64,000 nt of DNA from Pseudomonas muyukensis (GTDB lineage: Bacteria; Pseudomonadota; Gammaproteobacteria; Pseudomonadales; Pseudomonadaceae). Both the position numbers and the translations under genes were made by a program. The notes beneath the pieces were generated by a model. The model was not told where the DNA came from, made no database searches, and saw only the letters and a list, made by a program, of their open reading frames with translations. The DNA is taken from positions 3,872,501-3,936,500 of the forward strand of contig NZ_CP077073.1 of assembly GCF_019139535.1 (NCBI RefSeq), given 5' to 3'. This document shows, piece after piece, positions 56,666 to 64,000 of this stretch. The first letter of the stretch is position 1; the number at the start of each line of letters is the position of its first letter.

Positions 56666-56689
56666 TAAATTGTCCCCGCCGCTCCTCGT
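56666..56689 (+). promoter_or_regulatory. PvdS-type (IS box) promoter of pvdA
   Basis: TAAAT (56666-56670), 16 nt, CGT (56687-56689) matches TAAAT-N16-CGT. It lies about 72 nt before the pvdA start, in the short gap after pvdO. Confidence 0.8.
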
Positions 56690-56760
56690 CCTATCGGTGT
56701 ACCCCCGCAGCCCGGGGTGAGCGCCAGTGGCCTCCCCCGCCACCTCAAGGAACCGATAGC

Positions 56761-58101
56761 ATGAGCCAGCCCCATTCCTCCCAGCAGGTCCACGACCTCA
56801 TCGGCGTGGGCTTCGGCCCTTCCAACCTGGCCCTGGCCATCGCGTTGGAAGAGCTTGCCGAAACCCACGGCCACGCCCTCGACGCGCTGTTCATCGACAA
56901 GCAGAGCGACTATCGCTGGCACGGCAACACCCTGGCCACCCAGAGCGAGCTGCAGATTTCCTTCCTCAAGGACCTGGTTTCGCTGCGCAACCCCACCAGC
57001 CCCTACAGCTTCGTCAACTACCTGCACCAGAAGCAGCGCCTGGCCGACTTCATCAACCTCGGCACCTTCTACCCCTGCCGCCTGGAGTACAACGACTACC
57101 TGCGCTGGGCCGCCGAGCACTTCGCCACCCAGGCCTGCTATGGCGAGGAAGTGGTGCGCATCGAGCCGGTACTGGAGGCTGGCAAGGTGCATCAGTTGCG
57201 GGTGATCGCCCGTGATGCCGCAGGCCGTGAACACGCCCGCCTGAGCCGCGCGGTGGTGGTTGGCAGCGGCGGTACGCCCAAGGTGCCGGACAGTTTCCGC
57301 GCCTTCAAGGACGACCCACGGGTGTTCCACCACTCCAGCTACCTGAGCAGCCTGGCGACCTTGCCGTGCAACCAGGGCAAGCCGATGCGCATCGCCATCG
57401 TCGGCTCAGGGCAGAGCGCCGCCGAAGCCTTCATCGACCTCAACGACAGCTTCCCGTCGGTCAAGGTCGACATGATCGTGCGCGCCACCGCGCTCAAGCC
57501 CGCCGACGACAGCCCGTTCGTCAACGAGATCTTCGCCCCGGACTACACCGACCTGGTGTTCAACCAGGACCAGGCCGAGCGCCAGAAACTGATCGGCGAA
57601 TACCACAACACCAATTACTCGGTGGTCGACATCGACCTGCTCGAGCGCATCTACGGCATTCTCTATCGGCAGAAGGTCGCCCACCAGTATCGCCATGCCG
57701 TGCTCTGCCGCCGCCAGGTGCAGGCCGCCACCGCCACCGCCGAAGGCATCGAGTTGACCCTGCAGGACCTGGCCACCCACCAGTCGCAGACCCATCGCTA
57801 CGATGCGGTGATCCTCGCCACCGGCTACGAACGCCGCTCGCACCGCGACCTGCTGGCGCCGCTGCAAGGCTACCTGGAGGACTTCAGCGTCGCCCGCGAC
57901 TACCGGGCGCTGGCCAACAGCGAGCTGCTGACGCCGGTGTACCTGCAGGGCTTCTGCGAAACCAGCCACGGCCTGAGCGACACCCTGCTCTCGGTACTGC
58001 CAAACCGCGCCGCGGAAATTGGCGAGTCGCTGTATGCCGCGCTCGCAGACGCCGAGCATGCCCTCCCCACCCACCCGACCAGCGCCCTGATCGGCGCATA
58101 A
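56761..58101 (+). CDS. pvdA: L-ornithine N5-monooxygenase PvdA
   Basis: The 446-residue flavin N-hydroxylase has IGVGFGPSNLALAIALEE (FAD), KQSDYRWHGNTLATQSELQI, the NADPH motif IVGSGQSAAEAFIDL and ATGYERRSHRDL near the C-terminus. It makes N5-hydroxyornithine for the pyoverdine peptide. It is transcribed under its own IS box with pvdE downstream (14-nt gap). Confidence 0.95.
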   Translation: MSQPHSSQQVHDLIGVGFGPSNLALAIALEELAETHGHALDALFIDKQSDYRWHGNTLATQSELQISFLKDLVSLRNPTSPYSFVNYLHQKQRLADFINLGTFYPCRLEYNDYLRWAAEHFATQACYGEEVVRIEPVLEAGKVHQLRVIARDAAGREHARLSRAVVVGSGGTPKVPDSFRAFKDDPRVFHHSSYLSSLATLPCNQGKPMRIAIVGSGQSAAEAFIDLNDSFPSVKVDMIVRATALKPADDSPFVNEIFAPDYTDLVFNQDQAERQKLIGEYHNTNYSVVDIDLLERIYGILYRQKVAHQYRHAVLCRRQVQAATATAEGIELTLQDLATHQSQTHRYDAVILATGYERRSHRDLLAPLQGYLEDFSVARDYRALANSELLTPVYLQGFCETSHGLSDTLLSVLPNRAAEIGESLYAALADAEHALPTHPTSALIGA

Positions 58102-58115
58102 GGCCCCTAGACGTC

Positions 58116-59762
58116 ATGAGCAAGCAAACCCGCGGCGCGCTGCGTGAACTCTTCGTCCTGCTGCGCCCGTACTGGGCGCAAGTGGTCACGGCCATTGTCC
58201 TGGGCATGGTCGGCGGCCTCAGCGTCACGCTGCTGCTGGCGACCATCAATGACGGCCTGCACAGCGAAACCGGCCCAGGGCCGGCACTGTTCGCGGCATT
58301 CGCCGGCTTGTGCCTGGTCGCCCTGCTCGGCTCGATCCTGTCGGACATCGGTACCAACCGCGTCGGCCAGCAGGTCATCGCCAGCCTGCGCAAGGACCTC
58401 GGCGCCAAGGTCCTCAGCGCGCCGATCGCACAGATCGAGCGCTACCGCAGCCACCGCCTGATCCCGGTGCTGACCCACGACATCGACACCATCAGCTCGT
58501 TCGCCTTCGCCTTCGCGCCCATGGCGATCTCACTGACCGTCACCCTCGGCTGCCTCGGCTACCTGGCCATGTTGTCATGGCCGATGTTCCTGCTGATGCT
58601 GCTGGCCATCGGTGTCGGCACCGCCATCCAGTACAGCGCGCGCAACCGCGGCATCAAGGGTTTCATCGCCGCGCGCGAGGCCGAGGACGAACTGCAAAAG
58701 CACTACAGCGCCATCGCCGAGGGCGCCAAGGAGCTGCGCATCCACCGCCCGCGGCGCCAGCGCATGCTGCAGGACAACATCCAGCGCACCGCCGACCATA
58801 TTCGCGACACCCAGGTGCGCTCGATCAACACCTTCGTCATCGCCAAGAGTTTCGGCTCCATGCTGTTTTTCGTGGTCATCGGCCTGGCCATCGGCCTGCA
58901 GGCCTACTGGCCGAGCACCGACAAGGCAGTGATGAGCGGCTTCGTGCTGGTGCTGCTGTACATGAAGGGGCCCCTGGAGCACCTGGTCAGCACCCTGCCG
59001 ATCGTCAGCCGCGCGCAGATCGCGTTCCGGCGCATCGCCGAGCTGTCCGAACAATTCTCCTCGCCCGAGCCGCACCTGCTGCAGGCGCCGACCCGCCCAG
59101 GGCGACAGATCCGCAGCCTGCAACTGCGCGGCGTGCGCCACAGCTACCCCAGCGTCGATGGCCGGGCGCCGTTCGAGCTGGGGCCGATCGATTTGCACAT
59201 CGACCAGGGCGAGATCGTCTTCATCGTCGGCGACAACGGCTGCGGCAAGACCACCCTGATCAAGCTGCTGCTCGGGCTGTACCCCACCCAGGCCGGCAGC
59301 ATCCTGCTCGACGGCCAGCCGGTCACCGACCAGAACCGCGACGACTATCGCCAGCTGTTCACCACGGTGTTCGCCGACTATTACCTGTTCGAACAGTTGG
59401 TCGACCCCGACCAGCAGGTCCCCGAGCAGGCGGCGGGTTACCTGGAGCGCCTGGAGATCAGCCACAAGGTGAGCATCCGCGATGGCGCCTTCAGCACCAC
59501 CGACCTGTCCACCGGGCAACGCAAGCGCCTGGCCCTGCTCAACGCCTGGATCGAGGAACGGCCGATCCTGGTGTTCGACGAATGGGCCGCCGACCAGGAC
59601 CCGACCTTCCGGCGCATCTTCTATACCGAGCTGCTGCCCGATCTCAAGCGCCTGGGCAAGACCATCATCGTGATCTCCCACGACGACCGTTACTTCGACA
59701 TCGCCGATCAGCTGGTCAGCATGAAGAACGGCCAGCTGACCTGCGCTCGCGCGCTGGCTTGA
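58116..59762 (+). CDS. pvdE: Pyoverdine precursor ABC exporter PvdE
   Basis: The 548-residue fused ABC transporter has six hydrophobic segments in the N-terminal half (residues about 15-290). Its nucleotide-binding domain has Walker A GDNGCGKTT, signature LSTGQRKRLAL, Walker B ILVFDEWAADQD and the switch His in VISHDDRYFD. PvdE moves the acylated ferribactin precursor to the periplasm, where PvdM, N and O finish it. It follows pvdA in the same unit. Confidence 0.94.
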   Translation: MSKQTRGALRELFVLLRPYWAQVVTAIVLGMVGGLSVTLLLATINDGLHSETGPGPALFAAFAGLCLVALLGSILSDIGTNRVGQQVIASLRKDLGAKVLSAPIAQIERYRSHRLIPVLTHDIDTISSFAFAFAPMAISLTVTLGCLGYLAMLSWPMFLLMLLAIGVGTAIQYSARNRGIKGFIAAREAEDELQKHYSAIAEGAKELRIHRPRRQRMLQDNIQRTADHIRDTQVRSINTFVIAKSFGSMLFFVVIGLAIGLQAYWPSTDKAVMSGFVLVLLYMKGPLEHLVSTLPIVSRAQIAFRRIAELSEQFSSPEPHLLQAPTRPGRQIRSLQLRGVRHSYPSVDGRAPFELGPIDLHIDQGEIVFIVGDNGCGKTTLIKLLLGLYPTQAGSILLDGQPVTDQNRDDYRQLFTTVFADYYLFEQLVDPDQQVPEQAAGYLERLEISHKVSIRDGAFSTTDLSTGQRKRLALLNAWIEERPILVFDEWAADQDPTFRRIFYTELLPDLKRLGKTIIVISHDDRYFDIADQLVSMKNGQLTCARALA

Positions 59763-59800
59763 AAAAATTTATCCGGTTTTGGCCTGAAGACGCGTCATAC

Positions 59801-59819
59801 AAAAAAGAAAATCATTCTC
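59801..59819 (+). promoter_or_regulatory. Candidate Fur box before fpvA
   Basis: AAAAAAGAAAATCATTCTC matches 14 of 19 positions of GATAATGATAATCATTATC, with nine of ten in the right half. It lies 28 nt upstream of the fpvA start, consistent with iron repression. Confidence 0.6.
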
Positions 59820-59846
59820 ATATATGCCAATACCTAGGAGCACGCT

Positions 59847-62306
59847 TTGAGTAACGCACCTCGCCTCTCCCCCCTGGCCCGGGCACTGGTCTTGCGCCGC
59901 ACCCTGTGCGCCCCGCTGGGTCTGGCGGCAAGCCTCGGCGCAGCCACCCTGGGTCTGCCCCTGCAGGCCCAGGCGCAGACGGTCGATTTCAACATCCCGT
60001 CGCAGTCCCTCGATAGCGCGCTGCGGGCATTCGCTACCCAGGCCGACCTGCAGATCCTGTACAGCCCCGAAGACGTCCAGGGCCTGCGCAGCAGTGCCCT
60101 GGTCGGCCCGCGGGAACCTGCCCAAGGCATTGCCGAACTGCTGCGTGGCACCAGCGTGCGCTACAACCTCAACGGCAACGTGCTGACCCTGCATGCCAAG
60201 GCCGACGGCAGCGGCCTGACCCTGGACGCCACCAACATCAGCAGCACCGCGCTGGGCTCGACCACCGAGGGTACCGGTTCCTACACCACCGGCGCGACCA
60301 GCACCGCCACCAAGATGAACCTGTCCCTGCGCCATACGCCGCAGTCGGTCAGCGTGATCACCCGCCAGCAGATCGAGGACCAGGGCCTGCTGAGCATCGC
60401 CGACGTGCTCAACCAGACGCCGGGCGTGACCGTCAGCCAGGACAACACCGAGGTCAATTCTTTCTATGCCCGCGGTTTCGAAATCACCAACTTTCAGTTC
60501 GACGGCCTGCCCAGCCTGAGCACCAACGCACCGCTGCGGGACAACTATGGGCTGATCGGCACCTCCATCTACGACCGCATCGAAGTGCTGCGCGGCTCGG
60601 CCGGCCTGCTCAACGGCACCGGCTACCCTTCTGGGGTGGTCAACTTCGTGCGCAAGCGCCCGACCGCCGACTTCCAGGGGCATGTCACCGCCGGTGCCGG
60701 CACCTGGGACCAGTACCGCACCGAGGTGGACCTGTCCGGCCCGCTCAACGACAGCAAGAACCTGCGTGGGCGCATGGTCGCCGCCACCCAGGAAAGCGGC
60801 AGCTACATCGACTACCTCAAGCGTGAAGACCACGTTTTCTACGGCATCCTCGAGGCGGACCTGAACGACAGCACCACCGTCGCCTTCGGCATGGACTACC
60901 AAAATGGCCACGCCAACGGCTCGACCAACTCCAACCTGCCGGCGTTCTACACCAATGGCCAGACCGTCAAGCCTTCGCGCTCGACCAACTCTGGCGCCAA
61001 GTGGGCCTACAGCGACACCGAGACCCAGCGCTTCTTCACCAGCCTCGAGCATCACCTGGCCAACGACTGGCTGATCAAGATGGAGGCCAACTTTCGCCGT
61101 TACGACGTGGACAACATGACCTCCACGGCCAACGGCCAGATCAACCCGGTGGACAACTCGGCCACAGGTTTCACCAGCAAGTACTATTCCACCTCCAAGG
61201 AACTGGACTTCGCCGCCTACGCCAACGGCCCGTTCGAGCTGTTCGGCCGCACCCACGAGATGGTCATGGGGGTGAACTGGGCGCGCAACGAAAACGAGTC
61301 GGCGACCATTTCCTACGGCAGCTATCGCATCAACAATTTCTTCAACTGGGACAACAACCCGACCAAGCCGACCAAGCCGCTGTACACCGTCCCCTACGAC
61401 ACCGTGGCCCGCGAACGCGCGGCCTATGCCGCGGCGATCTTCAAGCCCACCGATGACCTGAACGTGATCCTCGGCACCCGGGTCACCGACTACTACTGGA
61501 ACCAGGATGGCGTGATCCCACCGCTGCCCCGGCCCAACGTGCACTACAACACCCGCGACAGCGGCGTGGTGACGCCGTATGCCGGCATCACCTACGACCT
61601 GGACGAGCACCACACGGTCTATGCCAGCTACGCCGATATCTTCAAGCCGCAACCGTTCAACCCGGACCGCAACGGCGCGCCGATCGACCCGCTGACCGGT
61701 GAGAGCTACGAGCTGGGCATCAAGGGCGAGTACTTCGATGGCCGCCTCAATGCCAGCCTGGCGGTATTCGCCTCCGAACAGGACAACGTCGCCGAGGCCG
61801 ACGGCCTGCGCGTGGATGTGCCCAATGCCACGGCCTATCGCGCAGCGTCCGGCGTTTCCACCCGCGGCTTCGAGGTCGAGGTGTCCGGCGAGCTGATGCC
61901 CGACTGGAACGTGCATGGCGGCTACACCTACCGTCACTCCGAAGACAAGGACGGCAAAAAGGTCAGCACCACCCAGCCTGAGCAGATGCTGCGCATGGTC
62001 ACCACCTACCGCCTGCCGGGTGCGTTCAACCGCATGACCGTGGGCGGCAACATCTCCTGGCAGAGCAAGATCTACTACGACACCACCCTGGGTTACGCGC
62101 CCAACGCCATCGACGCCCACTTCGAGCAGAAGCCCTACACCCTGGTGGGGCTGATGGCCGCGTATGACTTCAGCGACAACCTGCGTGGCAACCTCAACGT
62201 GAACAACCTCACCGACCGCAAGTACTTCAGCGGCATGGGCAGCTACACCTCGACCTTCTACGGCGAACCGCGCAACATCATGGCGAGCTTGAAATACTCG
62301 TTCTGA
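59847..62306 (+). CDS. fpvA: TonB-dependent ferripyoverdine receptor with signalling domain
   Basis: The 819-residue outer membrane receptor has a signal peptide (ending LQAQA, about residue 44), a STN signalling domain (TVDFNIPSQSLDSALRAFATQADLQILY...ELLRGTSVRYNLNGNVLTLHA), the plug (SVSVITRQQIEDQGLLSIADVL) and a 22-strand barrel ending LKYSF. It imports ferripyoverdine and would signal to FpvR/PvdS-FpvI through the STN domain. The start is TTG with TAGGAG 7 nt upstream; no ATG gives a signal peptide. Confidence 0.94.
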   Translation: MSNAPRLSPLARALVLRRTLCAPLGLAASLGAATLGLPLQAQAQTVDFNIPSQSLDSALRAFATQADLQILYSPEDVQGLRSSALVGPREPAQGIAELLRGTSVRYNLNGNVLTLHAKADGSGLTLDATNISSTALGSTTEGTGSYTTGATSTATKMNLSLRHTPQSVSVITRQQIEDQGLLSIADVLNQTPGVTVSQDNTEVNSFYARGFEITNFQFDGLPSLSTNAPLRDNYGLIGTSIYDRIEVLRGSAGLLNGTGYPSGVVNFVRKRPTADFQGHVTAGAGTWDQYRTEVDLSGPLNDSKNLRGRMVAATQESGSYIDYLKREDHVFYGILEADLNDSTTVAFGMDYQNGHANGSTNSNLPAFYTNGQTVKPSRSTNSGAKWAYSDTETQRFFTSLEHHLANDWLIKMEANFRRYDVDNMTSTANGQINPVDNSATGFTSKYYSTSKELDFAAYANGPFELFGRTHEMVMGVNWARNENESATISYGSYRINNFFNWDNNPTKPTKPLYTVPYDTVARERAAYAAAIFKPTDDLNVILGTRVTDYYWNQDGVIPPLPRPNVHYNTRDSGVVTPYAGITYDLDEHHTVYASYADIFKPQPFNPDRNGAPIDPLTGESYELGIKGEYFDGRLNASLAVFASEQDNVAEADGLRVDVPNATAYRAASGVSTRGFEVEVSGELMPDWNVHGGYTYRHSEDKDGKKVSTTQPEQMLRMVTTYRLPGAFNRMTVGGNISWQSKIYYDTTLGYAPNAIDAHFEQKPYTLVGLMAAYDFSDNLRGNLNVNNLTDRKYFSGMGSYTSTFYGEPRNIMASLKYSF

Positions 62307-62321
62307 GGCTTCAGGCAAAAT

Positions 62322-62361
62322 GAAAGGCGGTGGACCTGTGGGTCTACCGCCTTTTTTTTAT
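62322..62361 (+). terminator. Rho-independent terminator after fpvA
   Basis: AAGGCGGTGGACC pairs with GGTCTACCGCCTT around a short loop and is followed by eight T residues (to about 62360), 18 nt after the fpvA stop. Confidence 0.9.
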
Positions 62362-62395
62362 GCATGGTCAACTTGGCACCAGGCGCTGCCGATGT

Positions 62396-62447
62396 GCGCC
62401 GGCAAGCCGGCTCCTGCGGGTTGCAGGAGCCAACCTGGCTGGCGAAC
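62396..62447. repeat. REP-type palindrome pair
   Basis: GCGCCGGCAAGCCGGC, then the 9-bp stem GGCTCCTGC/GCAGGAGCC (62409-62417, 62423-62431), then TGGCTGGCGAACC. This is the same element family as at 17276, 43268 and 45879. Confidence 0.65.
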
Positions 62448-62468
62448 CAGGCGCCGGGGTGGATCGCA

Positions 62469-63425
62469 CTAACGGTTCCAGGCAGCATTCAAGTCGGCGC
62501 ACAAGGCCTGGTAGATGACAGCGACCTCGCTGACCACACTCCCCAGGCGCAGGAAGTCATGGGTCAACCCAGGGTAGTCGCGCACGGTCACCGGCACCCC
62601 GGCCGCGCGCAGGTGCTCGGCATAGGCGCGCCCCTCGTCCACCAGCGGGTCATGCCCGGCCAGGGCGATCACCGTCGGTGCCAGCGCCGCGGGAACCGTG
62701 CCCAGCAACGGCGAAAAACGCGGGTCCTGGCGGTCCTCCACGGTCCTGGCGTAGTGGTTGTAGAACCAATCCAGAGTGTCGCTCTCGAGCAGGTAGCCCT
62801 CGGCGAACAACTCCATCGAGGCGCTGCGCCGCGAGGCGTCGGCCACCGGGTAGCACAGCACCTGCACGCGCGGCTGCAGGCCCTGCCCAGTAGCGGCCGC
62901 CCCCGCGGCCAGCACGCAGGCCAAGGTGGCCCCCACGCTGTCGCCGGCGAAGGCTACCCGCTCCAGGTCCACGCCCAGGGCCTGAGCCTGGCCGGCCAGC
63001 CAGGCCAGCACATCTTCGCCATCCTCCAACGGCTGCGGGAAACGGTGCTCCGGCGCCAGGCGATAACCCACCGAAAGCACCGCGCAGTCGGCACCGGCGG
63101 CGAACTCGCGGCAGACCCCGTCATGGGAGTCGAGGCTGCCCACCACGTAGCCGCCACCATGGAAGTACACCAGCAGCGGCAGTCGCTCACCGGCGCGCCG
63201 TTGCGGGCGGTAGAGGCGCGAGGACAAGACCGCGCCATCGCGGCTGACGCAGCTCAGGGCCTGGCTGTCGATACCGGCCGGCAGCGGCCAGCGCAGTTGC
63301 TCGGTGGTCTTGTCGAACAGCGCCCGCGCCTGTGCGGGCGCTAGTTGGTGAAACGGCAGGTCGAGGGGGCCACGGGCCTGCTCGGCCAGGTCGAGAAAAT
63401 CGCCGAGATCGGGATGCAGGGACAT
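62469..63425 (-). CDS. HSL-family alpha/beta hydrolase (esterase)
   Basis: The 318-residue hormone-sensitive-lipase family esterase has HGGG (LLVYFHGGGYVVGS, near 90), the nucleophile elbow GDSVGA near 160, Asp in GHDPLVDE and His in PGLTHDFLRL. The start MSLHPDLGDF is at an ATG with GGAA before it; a TTG five codons upstream is less likely. It lies between fpvA and the NRPS gene and is read the same way as the NRPS, 71 nt after it. A role in pyoverdine (thioesterase-like or acyl release) is possible by context, but the substrate is unknown. Confidence 0.87.
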   Translation of the reverse strand: MSLHPDLGDFLDLAEQARGPLDLPFHQLAPAQARALFDKTTEQLRWPLPAGIDSQALSCVSRDGAVLSSRLYRPQRRAGERLPLLVYFHGGGYVVGSLDSHDGVCREFAAGADCAVLSVGYRLAPEHRFPQPLEDGEDVLAWLAGQAQALGVDLERVAFAGDSVGATLACVLAAGAAATGQGLQPRVQVLCYPVADASRRSASMELFAEGYLLESDTLDWFYNHYARTVEDRQDPRFSPLLGTVPAALAPTVIALAGHDPLVDEGRAYAEHLRAAGVPVTVRDYPGLTHDFLRLGSVVSEVAVIYQALCADLNAAWNR

Positions 63426-63496
63426 GTCATGGAGTTCCAATCAGAAAATGAAGGGGGCGTGACGGCCACGCAGCCGCCGTCACGCCTGGCGCCGAA

Positions 63497-64000
63497 TCAG
63501 CCAAGCCGCTCCAGGCAATGGGCGATGATGGTCTCCAGCTCGCGCTGGTAGTCGTCCATCAAGCGGCGGATGGTTTCGCGACGATAGCGCCGGGTACTGA
63601 ACACACACCGCAGCGCCAAACGGCCGTCATAGACCTGGCCGACGATTTCCAACCAGTTGCCCAGCGGCGCCGTGAGGCTGTAGCAGGCACCGACGCTTTC
63701 TTCTGCCGGGACCAGCAAGGCGCTGTCGTCGAAGCTCTGGTCGAACTGCCCCAGGTAGTTGAAGGTGACCCGCGCCTGCGCCTGCTCGGCCAGGCGCCGA
63801 CGCACGTCGGCAGCGCCCAGGTAGCGCAGCACCCCATAACCCAGGCCCTTGTCCGGCACCTGCGCCAGCTGTTGCTGGGTGCCCAGCAAGCTGGCGCCGA
63901 TGTCGTCGGCCTCGCCAGGAACCAGGCGCACCGGGTACATGCTGGTGAACCAGCCCAGCGAGCGGCTCAGGTCGAGCTGTTCGAACAGGTCTTCGCGGCC
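63497..64000 (-). CDS. Non-ribosomal peptide synthetase, C-terminal part (epimerization domain)
   Basis: The visible last 167 residues of a larger leftward NRPS run off the right edge. GREDLFEQLDLSRSLGWFTSMYPVRL and VTFNYLGQFDQSF are late motifs of an epimerization domain, so the enzyme ends with an E domain and no thioesterase. Beside fpvA and pvdE it is most likely a pyoverdine synthetase whose final visible module incorporates a D-amino acid. Which NRPS (PvdI, PvdJ or PvdD type) cannot be told from this fragment. Confidence 0.85.
   Translation of the reverse strand, partial: GREDLFEQLDLSRSLGWFTSMYPVRLVPGEADDIGASLLGTQQQLAQVPDKGLGYGVLRYLGAADVRRRLAEQAQARVTFNYLGQFDQSFDDSALLVPAEESVGACYSLTAPLGNWLEIVGQVYDGRLALRCVFSTRRYRRETIRRLMDDYQRELETIIAHCLERLG

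Noticed and set aside
59769..62318. 849-residue leftward open frame opposite fpvA
   Set aside because: It is an artefact of high-GC codon bias: no ribosome site, composition dominated by Gly, Val, Ala and Gln, and fpvA on the other strand is unmistakable.

Overview
The window is high-GC chromosomal DNA of a fluorescent Pseudomonas, most likely of the P. putida group. The evidence is a lexA2-imuA-imuB-dnaE2 mutasome, a pyoverdine locus (pvdMNO, pvdA, pvdE, fpvA and the end of an NRPS), pobA/pobR, and repeated REP-type palindromes around GCCGGCAAGCCGGC. I found no tRNA, rRNA, CRISPR or complete insertion sequence.

Region 1 (1-13940) is the most unusual part. A leftward operon of ten tightly overlapping genes (11794 to 562), followed by an unidentified partial gene, encodes relatives of the butirosin/2-deoxystreptamine enzymes: a 2-deoxy-scyllo-inosose synthase, a BtrS/StsC-type aminotransferase, a radical SAM enzyme with BtrN-like cysteine spacing, a GT4 glycosyltransferase and a PIG-L deacetylase. 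With them are a methyltransferase, a GT2 glycosyltransferase, a UDP-GlcNAc 2-epimerase homologue, an asparagine-synthase-like protein without the N-terminal cysteine, and a Gfo/Idh/MocA dehydrogenase. Divergently, hddA- and hddC-like genes would make a nucleotide-activated heptose. Together they predict an aminocyclitol-containing, possibly heptosylated and methylated, aminoglycoside-like compound or glycan.

Region 2 (14043-23090) is core genome: a CoA-transferase pair (scoAB) with a divergent LysR gene and an aldo/keto reductase, then the SOS mutagenesis cassette with a GTAC-N4-GTGC LexA2 operator at the lexA2 start.

Region 3 (23284-42057) is a block of aromatic catabolism. A complete 3-(3-hydroxyphenyl)propionate pathway (mhpABCDFET plus an OprD-type porin) is read leftward, with mhpR at its far end. 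The mhpA promoter and the promoter of a Tat-targeted amidohydrolase beside mhpR share a nearly identical operator/promoter layout. A second module (FadL-type channel, amidohydrolase, TetR regulator, hydrolase, extradiol dioxygenase, FAD monooxygenase) has its own 18-bp palindromic operators and lacks lower-pathway genes, so it probably feeds its dienoate into MhpD/E/F.

Region 4 (42197-52953) holds mixed housekeeping and accessory genes: HAD phosphatase, small secreted proteins, DUF899 protein, LysR, ankyrin protein, a 106-bp tandem repeat, pobA/pobR, a siderophore-interacting reductase, three small unidentified genes, pbpG, a 167-bp MITE-like element and a FlxA-like coiled-coil protein.

Region 5 (53032-64000) is the pyoverdine periplasmic maturation and uptake cluster, with two TAAAT-N16-CGT PvdS boxes, a Fur-box-like site before fpvA (which has a TTG start), an HSL-type esterase and the C-terminal epimerization domain of an NRPS running off the right edge.
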